A stretch of DNA of 64,000 nucleotides from Arachis hypogaea (taxonomy: Eukaryota; Streptophyta; Magnoliopsida; Fabales; Fabaceae): assembly GCF_003086295.3 (NCBI RefSeq), contig NC_092040.1, forward strand, positions 61,855,559-61,919,558, written 5' to 3'. The notes beneath the pieces are model-generated. The model made no database searches. It saw only the letters and a list, made by a program, of their open reading frames with translations, and was not told where the DNA came from. The position numbers and the translations under genes were made by a program. Of this stretch, positions 54,996-64,000 are shown in pieces; within the stretch, counting starts at the first letter, position 1, and each line of letters starts with the position of its first letter.

Positions 54996-56612
54996 TCTTG
55001 TCCCTTTTATTTCCTTTCATTTGCATGTTTATTTTCCTGTCTTGCATTCTGTTTACCTTTTTTCTTTTTTTTTCTTTTCTTTCTTTGTTTGTACCTCCAG
55101 TGATAATGCTTGTAATGAAGAATATCTTAATGAATAAAGAAGGAATTGAATAATAAATAATTCAAAAACAAACAGTGGAAGTGCTTACATAGATGTGATT
55201 ACATTTGAAGAAATCTGAAATACTTAAATCTTGAGGAAACAGAAATAGAATCTTCAAAAAATAGAGATTTAAAGAATTATTATGAGAATTCAATCATCAT
55301 GAATTACTTGAAGCAATTTAAAAAAAAAGGTCTAGAAAGATCAATGAAATAAAAAATTCCAAGGCTTTGAGCACAATGATTAGGGCCCAGTTATGTCCCT
55401 GTGATGTTTTTGTTTTAAGGATAGACTTGGGCTAGTAAATCCGAGGTGTGCTTTATCACCCGATATTGAGGCCAATTGAACCAGGATTATTGCTTAAAAG
55501 TCTGTTTAAAGAGTTACCTTAAGACAAAACATTAAGAAGTCCAAAGAGGCTCTAGGCATTGATGTCTGGATCAAAACCCTAATTAGATGCTTGTGGTGTG
55601 ATTGTGTCAAGGAAAGGTTTGGATAATTAGATCCGAGGGGTACTTTATCACCCGATAACTCAGGCCAATTGGCTCTGGATTATTGACTAAAAGTCTGTTA
55701 AGAGTTGCCTTGTGACAAAGCACTAAGAGTCAAAAGCCCACAAAATATCTGTCCCATAATCCAAATAAAAAGTAAACTGACTTCAAGTCATATAAATTCA
55801 AAAATAATTCTCACAATATAATTTGAAATTCAGTTTTGAAAATTCTTAAATCCTATGTATGCCAGATTCATAAAAGATAAGAGAAGCCAAATGTAACCAC
55901 AGCGATTATCATAAATCCCACTTCTCTATCTGTAAGTATTCAAGCATTCAAGCACTCAGGTTTCTCAAACTCTCAGTAAGACACAATCTTACTCTCATTA
56001 ATCTAGGTTCTTTTAATCTAATTAGATATTTAATTTGATAATTGCTTGCTCACCTTTAGTCCTCGGGGAAACAATATCCACTCACCGTAGTATTACTTGA
56101 ACGATCATCGACATCGATGCTTCTGGGATTTACGGCGATGGTGGAGAAAGCTCTCAGGATATCAGCACTTCTAGGATTTGAGGGAGGTAGATCAAGTAGC
56201 CAGGATTTTGGGTACTTTTGAGATCTATAGCGGTGATGAAGTGAGTGGACCAAGATACGGGTGCTTCTGATGGTCATCCATATTTTTTATGGACAGAGAT
56301 TGCTCCACCGAAGAAATGCACTCTATCATTTTGACTAAACAAAGGGAAGAAGTTTGTGGGAGACAAATTGGAAAAGAAATAGATTGTTGGATTTTTTTTG
56401 TTTATTTTTTAGTTATATCTAGTATTTATTTTCCTTTGACATTGAGTTTTTTTTCTATTTACTTTTGTTATGTCTTGTATTTTTTTATTTATATTGTAAC
56501 AATTATTTTCTTGTACTTTTCTACTAAGAATATTTAGCACAAAGAAAAAATGCATACATAAAAGATTGCACATGCATAAATACATAAGAAGGTAAAAAAT
56601 ACTCTAGTAACC
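54996..56612 (+). other. 3' UTR-like and LTR-like remains of the old element
   Basis: Purine-rich and AT-rich non-coding sequence. A roughly 110-bp direct repeat (55437-55545 and 55626-55735) shares CCGAGG, ACTTTATCACCCGATA, AGGCCAATTG and AAAGTCTGTT. Around 56040-56110 CGTAGTATTACTTGAACGA recalls LTR ends. No convincing gene. Confidence 0.4.
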
Positions 56613-57440
56613 CTATTGACCTCCACCAAAACTCGGACTAGCGCCCTGAAGACATCGATTATAGCTATGACCCTCTCGTCCATATAGAGTACACTAGCGA
56701 GGAGTGTGAATATCTCGAGAATTCATTTCATTCACGTAGCGGGTTGACTTTGGTCGTCCTTTAGTTGCGCGCCACAATATGCAATTGGCAATGATCTTTA
56801 GATCATCATGTCTTGACCATGTCTGGGTCGCCCATTGGTACAAACTCTCCTTTGTAAACCATGCAAATTTTTTAGATCTTGTACATGTCATGTACATATA
56901 CGTTTCAATCAAGATGCTGGTTGGCACAACATGTAAGTACAGGAAAACATGGAAGTTGTTCGACTTGGAAATTAATCACAAACTCGATGTGCAAGATTAA
57001 CATTGTATATAGAATCATTACACATTTCACGAACCTTAAACACCTCATTATTCCTGTCAAACTGGTTAACAACTATGTTTCCTTCACATTGAAATTTTTT
57101 TCCTTAAGAAGTTGGATTCAATATGCCTGATACAAAATATTTGTCATGCTCTTGATGGTGCCCATGAACCGTAATTACGAGCTACTGATATCTAGATGAA
57201 ATTTTGGCGGTCAAAAATAATACCCAAGTCATCTCAATTAACAATATATCTTTGCAAATTACTAAGGAAAAAGTCTCGTACATTTGTTGTGTCACCTTCC
57301 AAGATGGCGAAAGCAATCGGCATAATGTTTCGATTCCCATCTTGTGTAACCACAACTAAAAATGCATCTTTATATTTTTCATAAAAGTATCTGCCATTAA
57401 CCTGCACCAATGGTTTATACTATTTAAACGTTGTTATACA
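56613..57440 (-). pseudogene. Mutator-like (MULE) transposase, decayed
   Basis: Read on the minus strand with several stops and frameshifts. From the right: KPLVQVNGRYFYEKYKDAFL, TQDGN, IMPIAFAILEGD and FFLSNLQRY, which is the MULE transposase core, with the usual aspartate of VDG changed to asparagine. Then IFDRQ in place of the usual SDRH. Then a SWIM-type zinc finger region (FQVEQLPC...TCCANQHLD, YVHDMYKI). At the C-terminus, KGRPKSTRYVNEMNSR and a zinc-knuckle remnant (C-x2-Y-x4-H-x4-C, second Cys lost). DDE transposase family of cut-and-paste elements. Terminal inverted repeats were not found. Confidence 0.8.
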
Positions 57441-58267
57441 GGATACAAACTCCAAAATACCTCTTGGAGAACTCTTATGCTATTCAGATGCAATTATATT
57501 TTTATTACATAAAAATAGTTTAAGTATAGTATATAGTTATTGAGTTGATTTTTGCAAAGGTTTATCAATATATAAAAAAAATAATCTTGTAAATTCTTTT
57601 TCATAATTTTATTTTTGACATAGAGACACAATAATATTAATAGAACATTATAAAATTACAAAAAATTAGTAATTTATAGTGCGTTTACTTAAGAAGTTAT
57701 CATATATCTTATTAATTAAAATTAGTTCTTTCAAAAACTTTAAAAAATTTAAACACAAATCATAAACTATTAATTATTTAAAAGAAATAATACCCTTATA
57801 GAATACAAGATATAAATATCAAAATAAAATAATAGTTGTAATAAAGTATGATGAAAAAGTAAGGGAATTTATTTTCTTTTAACAATGTAAATTTAGAAGA
57901 AAAATGAGTATTTTTTACAAGAAAAGAATGTTTCAGATACATAATGTGATTACTAAAATATAATTATGTATGTTATTATTAATATTCTAGTTAATAAAAG
58001 AACAAATAATTTCTTTTAAAAATAGTTATAAAGATGAGTAATAAAAGCTAATTTAAAAAGTACAAAAATTTCAGTATACGGTATTAAATTGGTTAAGTAA
58101 AAAATATTAATGAGCTAAACAATTGAGACATAAATCAATCTTACAGTAAAAAATAATACATATAAGGCTATTAAATTACATAATATTTTTTATTTTTTTA
58201 AGTACATATCTCATATATAAGTATATTTTCTTAAAGTTTTAGAGAGACCGAAGTTTTTTATGTAAAT
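57441..58267. other. AT-rich stretch without recognisable feature
   Basis: Very AT-rich with no ORF, LTR edge or palindrome cluster that I can identify. It could hold the 5' end of the MULE, too decayed to see. Confidence 0.4.
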
Positions 58268-60019
58268 TGATACGAAATTTATAATTCAATATTCCATAAA
58301 ACTACCGGCAAGTGCACCGAGTCGTATCAAGTAATAAAACTCTCGGTGAGTGAGTGTCGATCCCAAGAGGATTAATGGATTAAGCAAGTAATAGTTAATT
58401 GATTAGTCTAGTTAGACAATTCATATTGAAATGATAAGCAACAAGAAATGTAAATGACATGAAATTAAATGAAAGCAATAAAGAACAAGAAAGTAAATGA
58501 TGGAAATGTAAAGTGCTGAAAATTAAATTGTAAGAATGTGAATAACTAGAAAGTAAAACTAAGAGAAGCATTTTTACAAACACTTGGAAGGCATAAATGT
58601 GCATAAGTAAATAAAGCAATAAATGTGCATAAGTAAATGACAAGAATTTAAAGAGAACAATTAAATGACAAGAATTAAGAAAGAAATTAACATTGGGATC
58701 AAGAGATATTGCATTCTTTAGATCAATAGTTTTCATCTCCTCTTCAATCATGCAATCATTGTTCTCTTGGAAAATCATAAGTGATTGAATTCCAATACCT
58801 TAGTAATTCAATCTCTCTTAACTTGAGAAATTCCCAATCCCTCAGATAATTCATATTTAATTCAATTTTTTCCAAGATATTTGAATCCTTAAAATGAAGA
58901 ACGAAGATTCTTTTTAAAGAAAATATAAATGAAACATTGAAGATGGAGAAGAAATCAAATTAATCTATTAAAAAACAATAGAGCTCTCTTTTCCAATGAA
59001 GAGAACTTAGAAACTCATAACTAAAAATTTACAAAATGGGTATGAAAGAAAATGGAAGAGAGAAAGAGAATGAGAGTGGGGTGTGGAGTCACCTCTACCT
59101 CCTCATGCTGTGTGTAAAATGATGAATCTAAGGTCCTATTTAGAAGCTACATAAATTACAAATTCAAATGAAATTACAATCAAATTCAAATTTTCTAACC
59201 ACTTCTAGATGATTCTTGTGGCCTTCATTGATAGTTAATTGTGGCTTGACTTGGATGGAATTGTGTTGGGCTTGTGAAGTTTTGATTCTCTTCTTAGAGG
59301 CTTGAAACGTCGAAGAATAAATGAAGGAATTGGAGTATTGGAGGTGGCCTAATATGGAGTGTCATTGAAGTGGAACTTTGGTAACACTTTGGGCTTTTGA
59401 AGGCTTGTAACGTTGAAAGATGGGGTCGTTTGTAGTCCCAAACTGAATGTCCACTATAGACTATTATATATCATTAGAACGTTTTAGAAGTCAGCTTTTG
59501 AACACCACTAGAAGTGCATCATTTGGAGCTCTCTAACTCAAATTATGATCTTTTGAAGGGAAAGAGATCACCCAGGCGTGTTTGCAGGAAATTTGGCCGA
59601 GCGTGCCACTTCCCAGGCACGCCAGCCACACGTCGGGTTTTTTAGCGCTAAAAGAATAATGATTTGCATCCTTAAATTCAGTGTCCACTATGGAGTGTTA
59701 TATATGGTTGAAAAGTTCTGGAAGTCTACTTTTAAATGGCATTAAAATCACCTCATTTAAAGCTTTGTAATTCAAGTTATTCTTGTTGGAGTATGAAGAG
59801 GTTAGGGTTACAAATCATCTTTGCTTCTCTTGAGTTTTGTTTCCAACTCATTTGCCATCTTGGGAATGTACTTCCTCTATTAGTACTTTTGTTGCTTCTT
59901 TTTCTATCATTTCCGTAACTCAAGCAATCAAAGCAATATTCAATTTAAGCACCAAAGCACTTGCATAATTAAGCATTATAAATTGATCCTTATATGAAAA
60001 CGTATAGAAAAATATATCA
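58268..60019 (-). mobile_element. LTR of a further Ty3/gypsy family, minus strand (about 1750 bp)
   Basis: On the minus strand it ends ...GGTGCACTTGCCGGTAG...TTTCGTATCA and starts near TGATATATTTTTC. Contains the GCAAGTGCACCGAGTCGTATCAAGTAATAAAAC motif in reverse, common to LTR ends here. A GCGTGCCAC...GGCACGCC palindrome pair lies at 59598-59625. No clear target duplication, so the edges are approximate. Confidence 0.6.
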
Positions 60020-60842
60020 TTAGGGACGGTTTCAAGTGTAGTGTTGTGGGGGCAAGTGCCCCCACTACAATTTGAAATTTTTTAGTACATGATAATAATA
60101 TTTATTTTTTCCATTAAATTATTACATTTGATCCCACAGCAATTTTTTACTCAACTTTTGGTACTTAATCATCAATTTAAAATTTTCATATTAGATATTT
60201 GTTAGAGTGATCAATTCTCAGATTTAAATGAAATTTGTGTTCTTTCTTAAAAATTAACTCAAAAGAATATTATTTATCTTCTTTTGAAATTAATTTTAAT
60301 TTTTGCGTAGCAACTGTATTAATTAAAAGAACTTTTCTAACTATGAATATCAATAAGAGTCGGCTTCTAATTGTGTTGAAAATTGAATATTTAAATAATT
60401 GTTTAGTAATAATATATATAGAAAGAGAGAAATTTTGATTGTGGTGTTAAGAGAAAAATTACTTAATTTTTTAAAATATAAAACTTAAAATAATAGAATT
60501 TTAAATTATATATTATTATTATTTAAATTTCTATTTTTGTGTTTTAATTTGTATATTAGATATTTTGAAGGTTAATTGTATTTTACAATAATAAAATATA
60601 ATCATAATAATAATTATGTTATATGTACATAAAAAATAACTATTCGTATAAAATATATATTAAAATATAAAATACAAACTAAAAATAAGTTAAACAATAT
60701 ATATATGGATATATAATAATTAATAAATAATTTAATATTTAATTTTTTATATACACATACTATTTTTATTATAAAAAATTATTATTATAGTATAAAATTT
60801 TGTTCCCACTACTAAAATTTTCTAAATTCGTTACTGCACGAT
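60020..60842 (+). mobile_element. Possible decayed DNA transposon with GGGGGCA palindrome
   Basis: Starts TTAGGGACGG and has GTGGGGGCA-AG-TGCCCCCAC at 60046-60066, an arrangement I associate with ends of some plant DNA transposons. The right end CGTTACTGC is a weak inverted match. AT-rich between. Tentative. Confidence 0.3.
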
Positions 60843-61065
60843 ACACATGCATCATAAATTCCTGAGTAAAAGACAAATATTTTTAACGTAAAACAAAAAT
60901 ACCAATAACTAATATTGATTCAAATGTAAGATAAATATAATAAAATATTGATCAAATAGAATTTTTCTTAATTATATTTTATGGGTTAAGAAACCACTCA
61001 ATTCAGAATATGTACGCTAATACAAAAAACAAACTACCGTATTAAAATATTATTTTAAATTTGTA

Positions 61066-61106
61066 AAAAGATTTTATTATAATTGGCATAGAATTATATT
61101 AGGGAT
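61066..61106 (+). pseudogene. LINE (RTE-type) reverse transcriptase fragment, left of LTR6
   Basis: Encodes KDFIIIGIELY, a stop, then G, and continues after the LTR with SSLNLYFFTLILEVLTEYIQ. This matches the IGLHQGSSLSPYLFTL region of plant RTE-type LINE RTs. The stop is TAG where Q is expected. Confidence 0.6.
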
Positions 61107-61305
61107 TGATGACTTGCATTATCTACCATTTTTTCTTGCATAAAAAAGATCATAAAAGAGCACAAATTTTATTTGATCAGTACAATTCATACATTATTTG
61201 ATGAATATTATGGTACACTACTTTAAGATGAGTTGTGCTGAATTGTAGGTAAAAAAGGTATCAAAAATGGGAAGAAGACAAACAAGAAGTTGGGCGTGTG
61301 AGACT

Positions 61306-62745
61306 GGCGTGTCACTTGGGGGCAAACGCCACAAAAATGCACTGACGTGGCACGCCAGGAGCTAAGCGTGGCACGCTAGTACTAAATTCTAGAAAGGAGA
61401 TCCAAGCATGCATGTGGGCGTGGCACGCCAGGGACTAGGCGTGGCACGCTAGTACAAAATTTCAGAGAGCAAAATGGAGGAAACAAAAGGGACGTGGCAC
61501 GCCAGGTTGGGCGTGGCACGCCTGACCCATCAACTACTATGGGAGTGCCAATTGGTGTCGAAGGCATGGCACGCCAGCTCCAAAAAGTCACTTTAGCGTG
61601 CCACTTGAAGACCCAGGCGTGGCACGCCAAGCTTGAAGAGTGCACAAATACATGGGCGTGCCACTTGAGCAGCATGGCGTGGCACGCTGGTACAATGATC
61701 CAGAGAAGGGGCTGAAGGCAATTGAAGACTTGGCGTGCCACTTGAAGTCGAAGGTGTGGCACGCCAACCTCTCAACCTCACTTGGGCGTGCCACTTGGTG
61801 TCAAAGGCGTGGCACGCCAGTTCCAAAAAGTCACTTTGGCGTGCCACTTGAAGGTCAAGGCGTGTCACGCCACTTACTGGAGCGAGACAAAATCATGGGC
61901 GTGGCACGCCTAAACACCATATTACAAAGAGAGAGCGAAAGAGGCTAAGGCAAATGCCGACTTAATCCAAGATGGATCTATTTGATGTAGAAGCTTCTAG
62001 ACTTTGTGCCAAGAGTTCATTCCTTTATTGCTTAACTGGAGCCTACAGCCTTATATTCAATATCTATTCCTTACAGGGTAATCAAATCCTAATCCTCGGC
62101 TTCTGCCTGACTTGCTTATACTTCATCGGACTGGATGGGAATGGCAATCTCATAATAAGATATTTCGGCGGATGCCCTGGAACTCTGGTATAAGTTTCTA
62201 AAGAGGGTGGAGGAGGCCAATTACATGGGGCGTGCCACTTGGTATCGAAGGCGTGGCACGCCAATCACTATTCTTCACTTAAGCGTGCCACTTGAGCAAC
62301 CAGGCGTGGCACGCCAGTGTCATTCAAAGGCCAAAGCATCATTGGGGCATGCCACTTGAGTTCGTGGCGTGGCATGCCAAACAGAGGAACCACTCACTCA
62401 CAAAGGGGCATGGCACGCCAGACTCTGGGCGTGCCATGCTAGTGTAACTTTCCAGAGAAGCTTAGCCAAGCACATAACAAGGGCGTGGCATGCCAAACCC
62501 TGGGCGTGCCACACTAGTTCAAGTTTCCAGAGGCAAACGAAGTAGAAAAATCAAAGGGCGTGCCACTTGAGCTCGAAGGCGTGGCACGCCAACACAAGAA
62601 TGCCACTATGGCGTGCCACTTGAGTTCGAAGGCGTGGCATGCCAAGGTTGACAAGGGACGAGCGTGCCACTTGAAGGATTGAGCGTGGCACGCCAAGCCA
62701 TTTTGAAGGGCACGTGACACGCCGATGAAGCGCCAGCCACACGCC
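61306..62745 (+). repeat. Palindrome array GGCGTGGCACGCC / GCGTGCCACTTGA in LTR6
   Basis: About two dozen units. GGCGTG-G-CACGCC has the same 6+1+6 form as the FIDEL unit, with T to G in one arm and A to C in the other. It alternates with GGCGTGCCACTTGA half-units, so that GGCGTGCCAC and the next GTGGCACGCC can pair as a 10-bp stem. CG-decayed units (GTGGCATGCC) are common in the right part. Confidence 0.92.
61940..62225 (+). other. Non-palindromic segment inside the LTR6 array
   Basis: About 285 bp without any CGTGG/CCACG unit, more balanced in composition. It holds a 73-codon open stretch (61972-62193) with hydrophobic runs (LILGFCLTCLYFIGL). I do not recognise the protein. It could be a captured host or organelle fragment, or ordinary LTR sequence. 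Confidence 0.35.
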
Positions 62746-62841
62746 AGCTAAGGAGTCACGTTTATTGAGTGTTTTCTTTCCCTCCAAAATGTAATTTTCC
62801 CTTTTTCACTTTTGTAATTTCTTTATTTTCACTAGGAGTAG

Positions 62842-62849
62842 TATAAATA
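62842..62849 (+). promoter_or_regulatory. LTR6 TATA box
   Basis: TATAAATA followed by CCCCCAAAGAG, about 100 bp downstream of the last palindrome. Same order (palindromes, then TATA) as in the FIDEL-like LTRs and internal promoters. Confidence 0.6.
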
Positions 62850-63796
62850 CCCCCAAAGAGTATTGAAGAGGGGTTAAGCAGTTAGTTCTAGATCCACTTT
62901 TACACTCCACTTTTGAGTACTTTTCAAGCTATGAGTAGCTAACTTCCCTCTCATTGAGAGAGGGAGCTCTGTTGCACTTGATGGATTGATAATAGTGAAA
63001 TTCTTCTTCTCTTCATCTTCTCTTGATTTGCTAGAAGGAATTTCGTTCTTAATGCTTAGTGTTCAATTATCTTGGGAAAGAGATTGAATGCAATTGGATT
63101 TCATGGGAACCTTGAGAAAGGAAACATGAAACCATGCTTGAAATCCCTTCTCACACTTGAGTAGATTCTAGGTTTTGGTGATGGGATACGTGACATATAA
63201 TCCCCCCTCTACCTAGACCTACAAGGGTGTGTGGTATAATCAGGGACCAAACATATCTCTCTTCATGAGCAATTAGACTAAGGAATTGGCTATTGATCAA
63301 GATCTGAGAGATTGAGTCACCAAGGGATCGGGGCTTAATCATCAAGATTGCCAAGAGGTCAATGAGTTGCATGATTGAAGAAGATATAAGCTAGATTTGA
63401 TCCAAAGAGACAACATCTCCCAATCTCAATGAATTCCCCCATTCTTATCTATCCATTTTTTTATAGCTTAATTTTACATTCAGTAATTCCCTATTCCCAT
63501 TTACATTCAAGTCATTTATAATTCAGCACTTTACATTCTGCAATTTTTAATTCTGCACTTTATTGGGTTTCTTTATATTCTAGTCATTTACATTTATGCC
63601 ATTTACAATTCTGCACTTCACAATCTTATTGATCCACTTGACTAATTCATCAATCAATTAAAACTGCTTGGATTTGCCAATCTCTGTGGATACGATCCCA
63701 CTCTACTGTGGGTTATTACTTGGCGATAATTTTGGTGTGCTTGCCAAAAGAACTGATTCACTAAATTTTTAAAGGGGTAGTGAATTCTGGTCATCA

Positions 63797-64000
63797 GGGA
63801 TCATCTTTAAATTTATATTTTTTCACATTAATTTTGGAAGTACTCACAGAGTATATCCAAAAGCTTGTGCCATGGTGCATGCTTTTTGTCGATAATATCA
63901 TCCTTATGCGAGAATCAAGGAAAGACTTAAATAAGAAGTTGAATTTATGGAGATAAGCTCTAAAAGTGTATGGTCTATGCATAAGCCGTAGCAAGACAGA
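63797..64000 (+). pseudogene. LINE (RTE-type) reverse transcriptase fragment, right of LTR6, runs off window
   Basis: Encodes GSSLNLYFFTLIL, IQKLVPWCMLFVDNIILM, LNKKLNLWR, a stop, and YGLCISRSKT. This is the RT catalytic region; the usual FADD box reads FVDN, so the second catalytic aspartate is lost. Non-LTR retrotransposon RT, inactive copy. Confidence 0.82.

Larger units (their letters stand above)
61107..63796 (+). mobile_element. Solo LTR (LTR6), 2690 bp, with perfect target duplication GGGAT
   Basis: Begins TGATGACTTGC and ends GGTCATCA; GGGAT flanks it at 61102-61106 and 63797-63801. It contains a large array of GGCGTG-N-CACGCC palindromes (61306-62745), a TATA box TATAAATA at 62842 and, near the end, GATACGATCCCACTCTACTGTGGGTTATTACTTGG, the conserved LTR tail of this group. 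Inserted in a LINE RT. Unusually long for an LTR because of the array. Confidence 0.93.

Noticed and set aside
58395..58778. 127-aa minus-strand ORF
   Set aside because: Lies within an LTR; hydrophobic, AT-driven, no recognisable domain.

Overview
The window is repeat-rich plant nuclear DNA with no host gene that I can support. The LTRs that start TGATGAGCGGATAATTTATACGC, the arrays of GGCGTTNAACGCC and the gag, pol and post-pol proteins look like the Ty3/gypsy (Athila/Tat-type) elements that fill peanut (Arachis) genomes. I infer Arachis from recognition, not from a search. The best preserved element resembles the one published as FIDEL. Its primer binding site matches the 3' end of plant tRNA-Asp(GTC).

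Layout. 1-8767: a FIDEL-like element, or a chimera of two, interrupted by a 1000-N gap (3359-4358), with LTRs at both ends. 8768-11046: the 3' part of another family, joined to a FIDEL-type 3' UTR carrying an AAT microsatellite. 11047-12219: a minus-strand element (TE2a). A plus-strand gag-protease-only element C (12220-18742) sits in it, and element D (18743-23206) sits in C. 23207-29152: the edge of TE2a, then the 3' half and LTR of a plus-strand element TE2b. 29153-37304: TE3-type LTR, internal, LTR. 37993-39755: a solo LTR with a perfect 5-bp target duplication. 39974-54995: an old post-pol gene split by a solo LTR (S), itself split by the nearly complete 12.3-kb minus-strand element R (40925-53264; gag, protease, RT, RNase H, integrase, post-pol ORF). 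56613-57440: a decayed Mutator-like transposase. 58268-60019: a minus-strand LTR. 61066-64000: a LINE reverse transcriptase fragment split by a 2.69-kb solo LTR.

How the parts work together. R and its relatives share one plan: LTR promoter, tRNA-Asp primer site, gag-pro(-RT-RNaseH-IN) in one frame, a small hairpin just after the last gag/pol codon, an array of 13-bp palindromes, an internal TATA box, a leader with an AGGA-loop hairpin, a post-pol ORF of unknown function, a purine tract, a second AGGA hairpin, and the 3' LTR. The other families (TE2, TE3, LTR6) share parts of this plan but use different palindromes.

The part I find most likely to be undescribed is this non-coding architecture. 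The palindromes have fixed arms and a free centre, and in FIDEL-type elements they repeat at 31 bp, close to three helical turns, upstream of a TATA box. Each family has its own palindrome. Two RNA hairpins keep their loops while their stems change in compensating pairs. A family-specific protein/DNA-site system, perhaps for expression or anti-silencing, would explain this. That is inference. All comparisons and counts were made by eye.
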